NCBI GenBank assembly: GCA_002319075.1
Contig: NVQB01000001.1
Span: 2,294,001 to 2,358,000 of the forward strand
From: Sphingobacteriaceae bacterium
GTDB taxonomy: Bacteria > Bacteroidota > Bacteroidia > B-17B0 > Aurantibacillaceae
DNA length: 64,000 nt
Reading direction: 5' to 3'
The notes beneath the pieces were generated by a model. The model was not told the origin of the DNA. It worked only from the letters and a program-made list of their open reading frames with translations, and made no database searches. This document shows positions 46,669 to 56,506 of the stretch, in pieces. Position 1 is the first letter of the stretch; each line of letters begins with the position of its first letter. Made by a program: the position numbers and the translations under genes.

Positions 46669-47466
46669 ATGATTTGCAAAACAGCTGACAATCTAAATCT
46701 CTATTATAAAATTACCGGTAACGAGAACGCCTCTCAAACACTTGTTTTTTTAAATGGGTTAACACAATCTACCGACTCGTGGATATTGATGCTTCCACAC
46801 TTTAAAGACAAGTATAAAATTTTATTAATGGATTTTATTTTTCAGGGACAAAGTGATAAGTTGGGTGAGTGGCGTGATTTTGATACACATGCGAAAGATC
46901 TTAAGGCGATTCTTGACCAGGAAAATATGCAAGAAATAAGCATTGTTGGAATTTCATACGGCAGTATGGTAGCTCAGCATTTTGCAGTTAACTATCCATC
47001 TTATCTGAAAAAATTAGTACTGGTTTCCACTTTCGCCCATAAAACGCCTTATTATGAGGCAATAGAATTGAGTTGGTGGCGGGCTTTGGAAATGGGAGGT
47101 TATAGCTTAATGCTGGATATTATGTTGCCAAGTATTTTAAGCGAAAATTACTTTTCTAATCCCATGGTTTCTATTGCTAATTTAAAAAAGGGGCGTAAAG
47201 ATCTTCAATTAAGTTCGGAGGCGATTTTTAACTTAATGAGGGCCACAAAAGAAAGAAAAGACTTTAGAAAAAATCTTCAAAAAATAACAGCTCCAACGTT
47301 AATTATTCAAGGAGAGAAAGACATGTTAGTTCCCGTGCATTTAGCAGAAGAGGTGAATAAGAGTATTCAAGGCTCAAAACTTATAGTGGTAGCAAACGCT
47401 GGCCATACACTTAATTTGGAGCACGTGGAGGAGGTTTGCAGAGATATAACTGATTTCTTAGATTAA
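46669..47466 (+). CDS. Alpha/beta-fold hydrolase
   Basis: This 265-aa protein has the alpha/beta hydrolase fold. It shows an oxyanion region (FLNGLTQSTDSW), the nucleophile elbow GISYGS, an acid in QGEKDMLVP and the catalytic histidine in AGHTLNLE. It resembles 3-oxoadipate enol-lactonase-like or PcaD-like enzymes, but the substrate is unknown. It is the third gene of the HNH-LdcA unit and overlaps the convergent bshB1-like gene by 9 bp. Confidence 0.85.
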   Translation: MICKTADNLNLYYKITGNENASQTLVFLNGLTQSTDSWILMLPHFKDKYKILLMDFIFQGQSDKLGEWRDFDTHAKDLKAILDQENMQEISIVGISYGSMVAQHFAVNYPSYLKKLVLVSTFAHKTPYYEAIELSWWRALEMGGYSLMLDIMLPSILSENYFSNPMVSIANLKKGRKDLQLSSEAIFNLMRATKERKDFRKNLQKITAPTLIIQGEKDMLVPVHLAEEVNKSIQGSKLIVVANAGHTLNLEHVEEVCRDITDFLD

Positions 47467-48174
47467 ATCAAACAAACTATTTACACCAGGATAACGACCC
47501 ACCGTAAAGCCTTCTGCATAACGCGTCCCGATGGCGCGCCCCCAAAGGGCCATTTTACTATCCAGGGTTTCCAAAAATTCTTTGCTTGAAATGGGCGTTT
47601 GTGGCTCATTAGAACCGGCGCTAAAAAACTGCGAAGAAAAAGCCATAATTGATTTATGTTTGATATCATAAAATTCACTGATATCAATAACAAAATCAGG
47701 ATGAATGTAATGATCCTGTATATAATGATATACTGCTTTTGGTCGCCAAGTCTTTTGTAATTTTCCTTCAAAAGACGTTTCGATCTTCATTAAACCACTG
47801 TAAAAACAAGCATCGGCAGTAAGTTTTGCTGCTCGCCCATGATCGGGATGCCTGTCACTGACTGCATTACAGAGAACAATTTCTGGCTGGTATTTCCTGA
47901 TTTGCTGAATTATTTTTTTGAGATGCTCTTCATTGTTTTGGAAGAAGCCGTCTTTAAAATCTAATTGAGTTCTCGAACTCACTCCTAATAATTTTGCGGA
48001 GGCTGTTGCTTCAATGGTTCTGAGTTCGGCACTACCACGGGTTCCAAGCTCGCCTAGAGTAAGATCTAAAACAGCTACAGTTTTACCCATCGCAATGTGT
48101 TTTGCAATGGTGCCGCTGCAGCCAAGCTCTACATCATCAGGATGCACTCCTATTGCAAGCACGTCCACTTTCAT
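47458..48174 (-). CDS. bshB1: Bacillithiol biosynthesis deacetylase BshB1-like (PIG-L family)
   Basis: This 238-aa zinc deacetylase of the PIG-L/LmbE family has the metal-binding motif HPDDVELG (H12, D14, D15) and the later histidine in DRHPDHGRAA. The C-terminal RYAEGFTVGRYPGVNSL wording is typical of BshB1, which removes acetyl from GlcNAc-malate in bacillithiol synthesis. bshA and bshC are not in this window, so the pathway is inferred. It overlaps lpxD by one base. Confidence 0.82.
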   Translation of the reverse strand: MKVDVLAIGVHPDDVELGCSGTIAKHIAMGKTVAVLDLTLGELGTRGSAELRTIEATASAKLLGVSSRTQLDFKDGFFQNNEEHLKKIIQQIRKYQPEIVLCNAVSDRHPDHGRAAKLTADACFYSGLMKIETSFEGKLQKTWRPKAVYHYIQDHYIHPDFVIDISEFYDIKHKSIMAFSSQFFSAGSNEPQTPISSKEFLETLDSKMALWGRAIGTRYAEGFTVGRYPGVNSLFDLI

Positions 48175-49211
48175 TACTTAGAATTTAATTTTTTAGTGAG
48201 ATCCGATATTTTGTCGTTTAATTTAGGAAGACTTCTGAATAAAACGTATGAGCGTTTGTAATCGCCAATACTAAAGGCCGGAGAGCCCTGAACGATTTCG
48301 CCTTCTTTGTCAATATTAGAACCTATACCAGACTGGCCTGCAATTTTTACGCCGTCTGCTATTCTTAAATGGCCAGCAATGCCCACCTGTGCGCCGATCA
48401 TACAATTTTTTCCAACTTTGCTTGAGCCCGCAACTCCTGATAAACCGGCGATCACAGTATTTTCTCCCACCTCGGCATTATGAGCTATCTGCACAAGGTT
48501 ATCTAGTTTTACGCCTTTACGTAAAATGGTAGAACCCATCGTAGCACGATCTATAGAAGCATTAGAGCCAATTTCTACATTATCCTCAATAACAACATTA
48601 CCAATTTGCGGCACTTTTGCAAACGTTTGTCCTTCTGAATTTGGAGCAAATCCAAAACCATCGCTACCAATAACTGTGCTGGCGTGAACCGTGCAATTAG
48701 AGCCAACAACACATTCATGATAAATTTTAACTCCTGAAAATAAAGTGGTGTTATCTCCAATAGTGACATCGTCTCCCAAATAAACGTGGGGGTAAATCTT
48801 TACGTTGTTTCCAATTTTTACGTTTTGTCCGATGTATGCAAATGCACCTACATAACAATCGGTGCCCAAAACAGCATTACCTGAAATAAAACTGGGTTGT
48901 TCAATACCTGTCTTATTTCCTTTTATTTGCGTGTAAAGCTCTAACAATTTTGCAAAAGACTCATAAGCATTTTCGACACGAATAAGCGTACAGGTTGATT
49001 TAACCGGCTTGTCGAGAACTAAAGTAGTATTAACGATAACAATACTAGCATCGGTTGTATAAATATAATTTGTATAAGCAGGATTTGCAAGGAATGATAA
49101 GGTTCCAGACTTCCCTTCTTCAATTTTAGAGAGGTTGGTAACAACGCTGTTTTCGTCACCTTCTACAACCCCATGTAGTAAACCTGCTATTTGCTGTGCT
49201 GAAAATTCCAT
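48174..49211 (-). CDS. lpxD: UDP-3-O-(3-hydroxyacyl)glucosamine N-acyltransferase LpxD
   Basis: This 345-aa lipid A enzyme has an N-terminal uridine-binding domain (~1-100) and a long left-handed beta-helix built of hexapeptide repeats (~110-290). The catalytic-histidine region [16 protein letters not shown] and the C-terminal helical extension are present. ATG 49211 ([10 protein letters not shown]) is chosen; the frame extends six codons further upstream. It adds the second acyl chain to the glucosamine precursor, showing that the organism makes lipopolysaccharide. The stop overlaps the bshB1 start. Confidence 0.94.
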   Translation of the reverse strand: MEFSAQQIAGLLHGVVEGDENSVVTNLSKIEEGKSGTLSFLANPAYTNYIYTTDASIVIVNTTLVLDKPVKSTCTLIRVENAYESFAKLLELYTQIKGNKTGIEQPSFISGNAVLGTDCYVGAFAYIGQNVKIGNNVKIYPHVYLGDDVTIGDNTTLFSGVKIYHECVVGSNCTVHASTVIGSDGFGFAPNSEGQTFAKVPQIGNVVIEDNVEIGSNASIDRATMGSTILRKGVKLDNLVQIAHNAEVGENTVIAGLSGVAGSSKVGKNCMIGAQVGIAGHLRIADGVKIAGQSGIGSNIDKEGEIVQGSPAFSIGDYKRSYVLFRSLPKLNDKISDLTKKLNSK

Positions 49212-49265
49212 AGTCGTATAACTTCTCAAAATTAAGTAAATTAATAGAATGAAGATTTAATTTTA

Positions 49266-50390
49266 TCACCGGGCCTGGTTAATAAGGTCAAGAAGCTTTA
49301 TTTTTTCCGTCGACCAGTTAAGTTCGATTTTTGCCTTTTGTGTATTGTTTTTATAGTCTGTAAGTCGCGAAGATGCAATAAGGTTGGTTATTGCTGAGGC
49401 AATTGTTTTAGGTTGATGATCTGTTATAAATTCTCCCACACCATAAAAGGCAACGATATTTTCTATTTCCGGTAAATGGCTTGCTAATATGGGAACTCCG
49501 GCATTTATGTAATCAAAAATTTTATTTGGAAGGCTGTAGTGATAATTGAGATTTGTGTTTTTATCGATACTCAGCCCAAGATCAGAATTATAGGTATAAT
49601 GCATCAGTTCAGTTTTGGGAATTTTCGAGATCAATCTTACTTTACCGGATAAGGATTTAGTTTTTATTTTTTCTTCAAGTAGTTTCCACACATCACCACT
49701 GCCAATAATTAAAAGAAGGGCGTTTTCTACCAATGCCATTGCATCAATTAACTCTTCAGCACCCCGGTCAACGTTAATACCCGCACCTTGTAAAAGCAGA
49801 ATTTTTTTATCAATAGGAAGATTAAGGTCTTGTCGTGATTTTGGAATAAATGATGATTGGTATTCTGAAATGTTCCTGATGCTGTGAAACGGTACCCCGT
49901 ATTTTTGGCTGAACACTTTCGCTATACTGTCGTTAACGGTAATGCAGGTTTTTAATTTAGGCACAATTGATCCTTCTATTTTCAGCCAGATAGTTCTTTT
50001 AAAAGGTGCATCTTGTAATTCAGGCACTTCACAAAACAATTCATGACTATCGTAAATAAGTGGAATTTTTTTAAGTTGAGAAATAAGATAGTTAGGAAGT
50101 AAAGTATCGAGATCGTTTGAATAGAGCAGGTCAGCCCTTTTAAAAAGCAACTTTAAAAAAAGTCTCAGGTTGAAAAAGAGGTAAAATAAAGGGCCTGTTT
50201 TAAAGAGCAAGTTCATTCGGATTGCTCTAAAAGGCCAGCTTGGAAGTTCTAAAGAAGAGGGTAATTTTCGCCCAATTAAGACGACATCATAACCCGATTC
50301 TTTGAGAGCAAAACAAGTTTTATTTACACGGTTGTCGGTTACAAGATCATTTATAACGCTAACAATTGCTATTTTTTTTGTTGTAAACAA
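49266..50390 (-). CDS. GT4-family glycosyltransferase
   Basis: This 374-aa protein has the GT-B fold: an N-terminal IVSVINDLVTDNRVNK start, DSHELF at mid-protein, and a C-terminal GT4 motif region (LPNKIFDYINAGVPILASHLPEIENIV). That places it with exopolysaccharide or LPS glycosyltransferases. The sugar specificity is unknown. The start codon is TTG (50390); no in-frame ATG was seen just upstream. It is divergent from murB, with 67 bp between the two start codons. Confidence 0.8.
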   Translation of the reverse strand: MFTTKKIAIVSVINDLVTDNRVNKTCFALKESGYDVVLIGRKLPSSLELPSWPFRAIRMNLLFKTGPLFYLFFNLRLFLKLLFKRADLLYSNDLDTLLPNYLISQLKKIPLIYDSHELFCEVPELQDAPFKRTIWLKIEGSIVPKLKTCITVNDSIAKVFSQKYGVPFHSIRNISEYQSSFIPKSRQDLNLPIDKKILLLQGAGINVDRGAEELIDAMALVENALLLIIGSGDVWKLLEEKIKTKSLSGKVRLISKIPKTELMHYTYNSDLGLSIDKNTNLNYHYSLPNKIFDYINAGVPILASHLPEIENIVAFYGVGEFITDHQPKTIASAITNLIASSRLTDYKNNTQKAKIELNWSTEKIKLLDLINQAR

Positions 50391-50443
50391 ATACTTTGTT
50401 GATATTGGCTTAAAGATAGAAATATTACACCTAATTTATTACA

Positions 50444-50451
50444 TATTTTTG
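50444..50451 (+). promoter_or_regulatory. Candidate murB promoter (-7 element TATTTTTG)
   Basis: TATTTTTG matches TANNTTTG and ends seven bases before the murB ATG, again predicting an almost leaderless message. No TTTG is found at the right distance upstream. Confidence 0.35.
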
Positions 50452-50457
50452 CTGCAG

Positions 50458-51477
50458 ATGCTGCAGATTAAAGAAAAGGTTAACCTGAAATCCTACAATA
50501 CGTTTGGTATTGAAGTTTATTGCGATTACTTCGCGGAAATAAATTCGGTAGAGGATTTTCAGGAATTAGTTTCTAACCCGCTTTATAAATCGAACCAAAA
50601 ATTAATTATAGGGGGCGGTAGTAATCTGTTATTTACAAAAGATTTTAAGGGGATTGTTCTTAAAAACAATTTGAAAGGGATAAGCCTTGTTTCTGAAAAT
50701 GAAGATGAGGTGATTGTAAAAGTAGCGGCAGGTGAAGTGTGGCACGAGTTTGTACTTTACTGTATTTTAAATAACTATTCAGGACTCGAAAATTTGTCTT
50801 TAATTCCTGGATGCGTGGGTGCCAGTCCTATGCAAAATATAGGGGCCTATGGAGTTGAAATTAAAGAGGTTTTTGATTCTCTGGAAGCTCATGCTATGCT
50901 GGATGGAACGCGAAGGGTTTTTAGCAAAGCAGAATGCGAATTCGGATATCGGGAAAGTGTTTTCAAACACAAATACAAAAGCGAGTTTTTTATAAGTTCG
51001 GTGAGCTTTAAGTTAAAAAAGCATGCTAAAATCAATACTAGTTACGGTGCTATTAACACGGAATTACACGCAATGAATATTTCGGAGCCCACTATTAAAG
51101 ATGTTTCTAATGCTGTTATTCATATCCGTCAAAGTAAATTACCTGATCCAAAAATAACAGGCAATGCCGGTAGTTTTTTTAAGAATCCCGAAGTTCCAGC
51201 GGCAAAATTTCAAAGCCTTAAAAATACGTTTGAAGGATTAGTTGCCTACCCTTTGGATAATGGAAATTATAAATTGGCTGCCGGCTGGATGATCGAACAA
51301 AGCGGCCTAAAGGGATATGAGCGTAAAGGGGCGGCAGTTCACGACAAACAGGCACTTGTTTTAGTGAATAAAAACAACGCAAAAGGCGAGGATGTTTTAG
51401 AACTCTCGGCCTATGTTATTAAAGCTGTTCAGGATAAATTCGGAGTTACCCTTGAGCGAGAAGTAAATATTATTTAA
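50458..51477 (+). CDS. murB: UDP-N-acetylenolpyruvoylglucosamine reductase MurB
   Basis: This 339-aa flavoenzyme reduces UDP-GlcNAc-enolpyruvate to UDP-MurNAc in peptidoglycan synthesis. Visible are LKSYNTFGIEVYCDY, the FAD-binding IIGGGSNLLF, LSLIPGCVGASPMQNIGAYG, FGYRESVFK and GNAGSFFKNP (serine proton donor), and a C-terminal type I extension. ATG 50458 is chosen because the conserved domain starts there; the frame runs ~150 bp further upstream with no family match. The stop overlaps the next ATG (TAATGA). Confidence 0.95.
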   Translation: MLQIKEKVNLKSYNTFGIEVYCDYFAEINSVEDFQELVSNPLYKSNQKLIIGGGSNLLFTKDFKGIVLKNNLKGISLVSENEDEVIVKVAAGEVWHEFVLYCILNNYSGLENLSLIPGCVGASPMQNIGAYGVEIKEVFDSLEAHAMLDGTRRVFSKAECEFGYRESVFKHKYKSEFFISSVSFKLKKHAKINTSYGAINTELHAMNISEPTIKDVSNAVIHIRQSKLPDPKITGNAGSFFKNPEVPAAKFQSLKNTFEGLVAYPLDNGNYKLAAGWMIEQSGLKGYERKGAAVHDKQALVLVNKNNAKGEDVLELSAYVIKAVQDKFGVTLEREVNII

Positions 51478-52526
51478 TGAAAGTCCTTTTTCTATATACT
51501 GAGCTTGCAGATTATTTTTTAAAATGTTGTGAAGAACTTGCTAAATCAGCTGAGGTACACATTGTTCGATGGCCGGTGAATAAAGAAGCTCCTTTTCAGT
51601 TTGACTATTCTGAGAAAATAAGAGTTTACGATAAAGACAAGTACAGCTTCCAACAATTGCAGGAACTGGTAACAGATATTAATCCTTCGCTGATTATTTG
51701 CAGCGGTTGGATCGATAAAGACTATTTAAAAATTACAAAACCCTACTTTAAAAAGATTCCAACTATTTTAACCTGCGACACTCATTGGAGAGGTGATTTA
51801 AAGCAATACGTGGCTATAATATTAAGTCGTTTCTTTTTATTAAATACCTTTTCACAGGCTTGGGTGCCGGGGCAGCCTCAAAGTACTTATGTAAAAAAGC
51901 TGGGGTTTAAACCATCAAAAATCGCAACGGGATTTTATTGCTGCGATCTTCTAAAGTTTAACCGCATTTATTCAGCTCAGAAGAAAACAAAACAAGAAGA
52001 TTTTCCTAAGCGGTTTTTATACGTGGGCAGGTACTACGATTTTAAAGGCGTTCACGATTTATGGCAGGCTTTTATCGAATTGCAGAAAGAGAATGCCAGT
52101 GAATGGGAGCTTTGGTGTTTGGGCACCGGAAATTTAAAACCCCTGGAGCACCCAAAAATAAAACATTTTGGATTTGTTCAACCTAAAGATTTGGAACCTA
52201 TCCTCGAAAAAACGGGTGTGTTTGTATTACCAAGTCGGTTCGAGCCGTGGGGTGTTGTAGCTCATGAGTACGCAGCATCGGGTTTTCCTCTGCTTTTAAG
52301 CAAAGCGGTGGGAGCCGGAGAGGCATTTCTTGAAGAAGGAAAAAATGGTTTTTCTTTCAACCCTCAGAATGTACCAAATCTGAAAAAAGACCTAAAAAAA
52401 ATAATGGATTTAAACCATAAAGAGTTAATTTTAATGTCAGAACACAGTCATTTATTGGCTCAAAAACTGAATCCTGAAAAGTGGGCAAATACTGTGTTAT
52501 CCTTCTATGAAAGCAGCAAAAAATAA
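51477..52526 (+). CDS. GT4/GT1-type glycosyltransferase
   Basis: This 349-aa GT-B fold protein has an N-terminal nucleotide-free half and a C-terminal donor-binding half. The latter has RFLYVGRYYDFKGVHDLW, LPSRFEPWGVVAHEYAASG (the E-x7-E region) and LLLSKAVGAGEAF. It starts a run of surface-polysaccharide genes and overlaps murB by 1 bp and the epimerase gene by 20 bp. Confidence 0.85.
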   Translation: MKVLFLYTELADYFLKCCEELAKSAEVHIVRWPVNKEAPFQFDYSEKIRVYDKDKYSFQQLQELVTDINPSLIICSGWIDKDYLKITKPYFKKIPTILTCDTHWRGDLKQYVAIILSRFFLLNTFSQAWVPGQPQSTYVKKLGFKPSKIATGFYCCDLLKFNRIYSAQKKTKQEDFPKRFLYVGRYYDFKGVHDLWQAFIELQKENASEWELWCLGTGNLKPLEHPKIKHFGFVQPKDLEPILEKTGVFVLPSRFEPWGVVAHEYAASGFPLLLSKAVGAGEAFLEEGKNGFSFNPQNVPNLKKDLKKIMDLNHKELILMSEHSHLLAQKLNPEKWANTVLSFYESSKK

Positions 52527-53463
52527 AATTTTAGTAACCGGGGGTGCAGGCAATATTGGCAGTGCTTTAGTAGAAAGACTTATCAAAGACCCTTCGAACT
52601 TCGTTGTTATAGTAGATAACCTATCTACCGGTTTTTTATCTAAACTTCCTTCGAAGGAAATTGCGAATTGGAAATTAATTAAAGCCGACGTAAATAACTT
52701 TAATGATATTTCAGCGGTGATGCTCTCCTATAATTTTGATTACGTGTTCCATTTTGCTGCAGTAGTGGGAGTTATCAGAACACAGGAAAATCCAATTGAT
52801 GTTTTAAATGATATAGAGGGTATAAAAAACATCCTGAATTTATCCAAGAACTCTTCGGTAAAGCATGTTTATTTTTCTTCAAGTTCTGAAGTATATGGCG
52901 AACCTGTTGAGCTTCCTCAGAATGAACATCGTACACCTCTTAATTCGCGCGTTCCCTACGCTGTTGTAAAAAATGTAGGAGAATCTTTCTTTAGAAGCTA
53001 CTGGCAAGCCTATGGTTTACCCTATACAATTTTTAGATTCTTCAATACATACGGGCCAAATCAAAGTACCGATTTTGTAGTAGCTAAATTTTTGGCAGCG
53101 GCATTAAAGAATAAGGACATTTCTATTTATGGTGATGGCTCTCAAACCCGCACTTTTACTTATGTTGAAGATACCGTTGAAGTTTGCAATAAGATTTTTG
53201 AAAATCAGCTCTTATCTAATGATGTAATCAACATTGGTAATGATGAACTTATGACGGTTAAAGAACTTGCGGAACTTACTATTAAAGTTACGGGCTCTAC
53301 TTCCAAGATTGTTTATCAGGCACCTTTGAAAGAAGGCGATATGACACGTCGCCAGCCCGATAACACCAAGATGCGCCAGATACTCAACAAGGGCTTAATT
53401 GGGATTGAAGAAGGTTTAAAAAAAATGATTAAAAATGAACGCTTCCTAAAATCTATAGAGTAG
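52507..53463 (+). CDS. NAD-dependent nucleotide-sugar epimerase/dehydratase
   Basis: This 318-aa extended short-chain dehydrogenase has the glycine motif TGGAGNIG (~11-18), DNLSTG, the serine in SSSSEVYG, the catalytic YAVVK (Y-x3-K, ~151-155), and the FFNTYGPNQ substrate loop. It most resembles UDP-glucuronate decarboxylase or UDP-glucose 4-epimerase-like enzymes; the exact reaction is uncertain. Its start overlaps the upstream glycosyltransferase by 20 bp, and asnB follows after 6 bp. Confidence 0.85.
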   Translation: MKAAKNKILVTGGAGNIGSALVERLIKDPSNFVVIVDNLSTGFLSKLPSKEIANWKLIKADVNNFNDISAVMLSYNFDYVFHFAAVVGVIRTQENPIDVLNDIEGIKNILNLSKNSSVKHVYFSSSSEVYGEPVELPQNEHRTPLNSRVPYAVVKNVGESFFRSYWQAYGLPYTIFRFFNTYGPNQSTDFVVAKFLAAALKNKDISIYGDGSQTRTFTYVEDTVEVCNKIFENQLLSNDVINIGNDELMTVKELAELTIKVTGSTSKIVYQAPLKEGDMTRRQPDNTKMRQILNKGLIGIEEGLKKMIKNERFLKSIE

Positions 53464-53469
53464 AAATTT

Positions 53470-55359
53470 ATGTGCGGGATTAACGGATTTATTTCTGATC
53501 GCTTTTCGAATGAAGAAAAACTTCCAATAGTCCGGAAGATGAATGCTACGCTCTCTCACCGAGGTCCTGACAATGAGGGAAGTTGGCAAAGTGACAATAT
53601 TTGTTTAGGACACAGGCGCCTTTCTATTATTGATCTGAGCCCGGAAGGAAACCAGCCATTTTTTTCAGCTGACAAACGCTATGTTATCGTATACAATGGA
53701 GAATTGTATAATTATAAAGAGCTAAAACTTGATTTGCAACGTTCTGTTCATGGGTCCAATACAGCACCCTATTTTTTTCAAACCAGCTCTGACACCGAAG
53801 TAATCCTTGCGGCCTTCATTAGGTGGGGAATTAAGTGTCTGGACTATTTTAACGGGATGTATGCTTTTGCTATTTATGATAATCAAGAAAAAAAGCTTAC
53901 GATAGCAAGAGATAGAATAGGGGTAAAGCCTTTGTACTATTATTATGGTGACGAAGGTCTAATGTTCTCTAGTGAGATGCGGCCCATTATTCATTCAGGA
54001 ATAAAGGCATTCAAACTTAATAAAGATGTGTTAGCCGAGTACGCCATGTACCAAACGGTGTTTGCTCCGAATACAATTGTAAAAGGGATAAAGATGTTAC
54101 TGCCGGGACATCTCATGGAATATGAAAACGGCAAGGCTACTGTTACAAAGTATTATAACCTCAATAAAATTGACAACACTTCGCGAGATCTTTCTTATAA
54201 AGACATTTGCAAAAATGTGCATGACCTGTTGGGTCAATCTGTTCAAAGAAGGCTGGTTGCGGATGTGCCCTTTGGCGCTTTTCTTTCGGGAGGCATCGAT
54301 TCCAGTGCTATTGTTGGTTTAATGAGTCAGGTAAGTTCTGAGAAAATACAGACTTTTAATATCAGCTTTGATGAAAGTGAGTTTTCGGAATCTAAGTATG
54401 CACAACTCATAGCAAAAAAATTTAATACTCAACATCACGAAATAAAATTAACACCAGAAGAATTTTTAAATCAATTACCGGAAGCTCTTGCTGCAATGGA
54501 CCATCCTAGTGGCGATGGACCGAATACCTATATCGTTTCAAAAGCAACTAAACAAGCCGGTGTAACTATGGCGCTGAGTGGTATTGGGGGAGACGAAATC
54601 TTTGCAGGTTATGACGTTTTTAAACGTATGGCAGAGTTGCAAAAAAAATCGTGGTTAAATGCAGTTCCCGGTTTTGCACGAAAGGCAGTAGGTTTTGCTA
54701 TTCAGCAACAAAAGAAAAGCATCAGTGGAAATAAAATTCAAGAGCTCTTAGCGCAGGATAAAATTGATTTTGAATCGGCTTATCCTCTGAACAGAAGTTT
54801 ATTTACGCAAAAGGAATTGAACAAGCTGGTAATGGACGCCCACCCCTTTTCAAATATTGCAAAGCTGGTTTCTGAAGTGCAGCAAAAGGAAAATTATCTT
54901 TTAAGTGCGGTATCTATCGCAGAAATAAACACATATCTTCAAAACACTTTATTACGTGATGCTGATCAGATGAGCATGGCTGTAGCTTTAGAAGTTCGGG
55001 AACCCTTCTTGGACTATAAGCTCATAGAATTTGTTTTAGGCGTAACGGATGAACATAAATTTCCTCACACGCCTAAAAAGTTATTAGTTGATAGTCTTGG
55101 AGATTTACTTCCAGGGGAGGTAGTAAACCGCACGAAAATGGGCTTTACACTGCCTTGGAAGAATTGGCTTAAGGACGAATTAAAGAGTTTTTGCGAAATG
55201 AATATAAATGCCCTCGAAGACAAAAATCTTTTCTTAAAAAACAGTCTAAAAGATTTATGGAAAAGATTTTTAAATGGTGATATTACTGTTACCTGGGCAA
55301 GGATATGGCATTTGGTAGTATTAAATAATTGGATGGATTCAAATAAGATTGAGCAGTAA
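53470..55359 (+). CDS. asnB: Glutamine-hydrolysing asparagine synthetase family protein
   Basis: At 629 aa this has a class II glutaminase domain with the N-terminal nucleophile Cys2 (MCGINGF), RLSIIDLS and YNGELYNY. A synthetase domain follows with the PP-loop SGGIDSSAI (~274-282) and the late RDADQMSMA and RTKMGFTLPW segments. Within a polysaccharide gene run such AsnB-type enzymes often amidate a sugar acid or glycan rather than serve amino-acid synthesis. That role is an inference from context. Confidence 0.9.
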   Translation: MCGINGFISDRFSNEEKLPIVRKMNATLSHRGPDNEGSWQSDNICLGHRRLSIIDLSPEGNQPFFSADKRYVIVYNGELYNYKELKLDLQRSVHGSNTAPYFFQTSSDTEVILAAFIRWGIKCLDYFNGMYAFAIYDNQEKKLTIARDRIGVKPLYYYYGDEGLMFSSEMRPIIHSGIKAFKLNKDVLAEYAMYQTVFAPNTIVKGIKMLLPGHLMEYENGKATVTKYYNLNKIDNTSRDLSYKDICKNVHDLLGQSVQRRLVADVPFGAFLSGGIDSSAIVGLMSQVSSEKIQTFNISFDESEFSESKYAQLIAKKFNTQHHEIKLTPEEFLNQLPEALAAMDHPSGDGPNTYIVSKATKQAGVTMALSGIGGDEIFAGYDVFKRMAELQKKSWLNAVPGFARKAVGFAIQQQKKSISGNKIQELLAQDKIDFESAYPLNRSLFTQKELNKLVMDAHPFSNIAKLVSEVQQKENYLLSAVSIAEINTYLQNTLLRDADQMSMAVALEVREPFLDYKLIEFVLGVTDEHKFPHTPKKLLVDSLGDLLPGEVVNRTKMGFTLPWKNWLKDELKSFCEMNINALEDKNLFLKNSLKDLWKRFLNGDITVTWARIWHLVVLNNWMDSNKIEQ

Positions 55360-56506
55360 ACCCAACATACTTGTTTTTATAGATTGGTTCTGGCCTGGTT
55401 ATCTGGCAGGGGGACCCGTTCAGTCAATAGTTTCGCTGGTTAACTATTTAGGAAATGATTTTAATTTTAAAATTATTACTACCAACTCTGATCTTAATAG
55501 CGAAAAGTCATATCCCGGGATTGAATCGAATAAATGGACAAAGTCCTTTATGGGTTGTGATGTTTTTTATGCCGACGCAAAGACACTTAATGCCGACGCT
55601 ATTAAAAAAATAGTTGATGGAATTACTTTTGAAAAAGTTTATATCAACAGTTTTTTTTCGAAACACTTTTCTATCGTACCCTTACAGATTCTCAATAAGT
55701 ATTATAAAAACACACCTGTTGTTCTTGCTCCAAGGGGTATGCTTGGAGATGGCGCCCTTGCTATAAAAAAATTCAAAAAGAAATTATTTCTGATTTATTC
55801 AAAACTTGTTGGCCTTCATTCAAAAGTAATTTGGCATGCAACCTCTACACAGGAAGAACAGGAAATTAAGAAGAATTTTCATCCAAAACGGATCGTCAAA
55901 ATCTCTAATCTTCCTAAAAAACTTAGCTCTACTTATAAGAAAACAAAGAAGCCAGGAAGTCTTCATCTCTGTTTTATCTCACGAATTAGCGAGAAAAAAA
56001 ACCTTCTTTTTGCCTTACAGATTTTAGAGAAAATAGAAGACATTAACATTCGGTATAATATTTACGGGCCTTTGGAAGATCAACTTTACTGGGAGAAATG
56101 TGAGTTTGTAATAAAAAGGATGCCCTCAAATGTATGTGTAACTTATAAGGGAAGTATTGATCCAACCGAAATTGAGACTGTATTGGCAGATGAACATATG
56201 ATGTTTCTTCCAACCTTAAACGAAAATTTTGGCCATTCGATCGTCGAAAGTTTATTATGCGGATGTCCGGTAATAATTAGCGATCAAACGCCCTGGAACG
56301 ATTTAGAAGAGCACGGCGCTGGATATGCGATAAACCTTAGCGATAAACAAAAATTTAGGGAAGCTATAAAAAAATCGGCCGCTTTAAACGAGCAGGAATT
56401 TTTGAGCAGTAGTAAAAAAGCAATTAGTTATATTAGCGATAAAATTGATTTGCAAAGTATAACAGAACACTATAAAACACTATTTAATGAGTCAATTAAA
56501 GACTGA
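55349..56506 (+). CDS. GT4-family glycosyltransferase
   Basis: This 385-aa GT-B fold protein carries APRGML in the middle, FISRISEKKNLLFALQIL at the start of the donor domain, and LPTLNENFGHSIVESLLCGCPVIISDQTPW. The last is typical of WcaC/colanic-acid-type GT4 enzymes. The start is TTG (55349), overlapping the asnB stop by 11 bp. No in-frame ATG precedes the conserved NILVFIDWFWPGY segment, so a TTG start with translational coupling is likely. It overlaps the next gene by 20 bp. Confidence 0.82.
   Translation: MSSKPNILVFIDWFWPGYLAGGPVQSIVSLVNYLGNDFNFKIITTNSDLNSEKSYPGIESNKWTKSFMGCDVFYADAKTLNADAIKKIVDGITFEKVYINSFFSKHFSIVPLQILNKYYKNTPVVLAPRGMLGDGALAIKKFKKKLFLIYSKLVGLHSKVIWHATSTQEEQEIKKNFHPKRIVKISNLPKKLSSTYKKTKKPGSLHLCFISRISEKKNLLFALQILEKIEDINIRYNIYGPLEDQLYWEKCEFVIKRMPSNVCVTYKGSIDPTEIETVLADEHMMFLPTLNENFGHSIVESLLCGCPVIISDQTPWNDLEEHGAGYAINLSDKQKFREAIKKSAALNEQEFLSSSKKAISYISDKIDLQSITEHYKTLFNESIKD

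Noticed and set aside
50302-50457. N-terminal extension of murB
   Set aside because: The extra residues are not part of the family, overlap the divergent glycosyltransferase gene and the candidate promoter, and the conserved start is at 50458.
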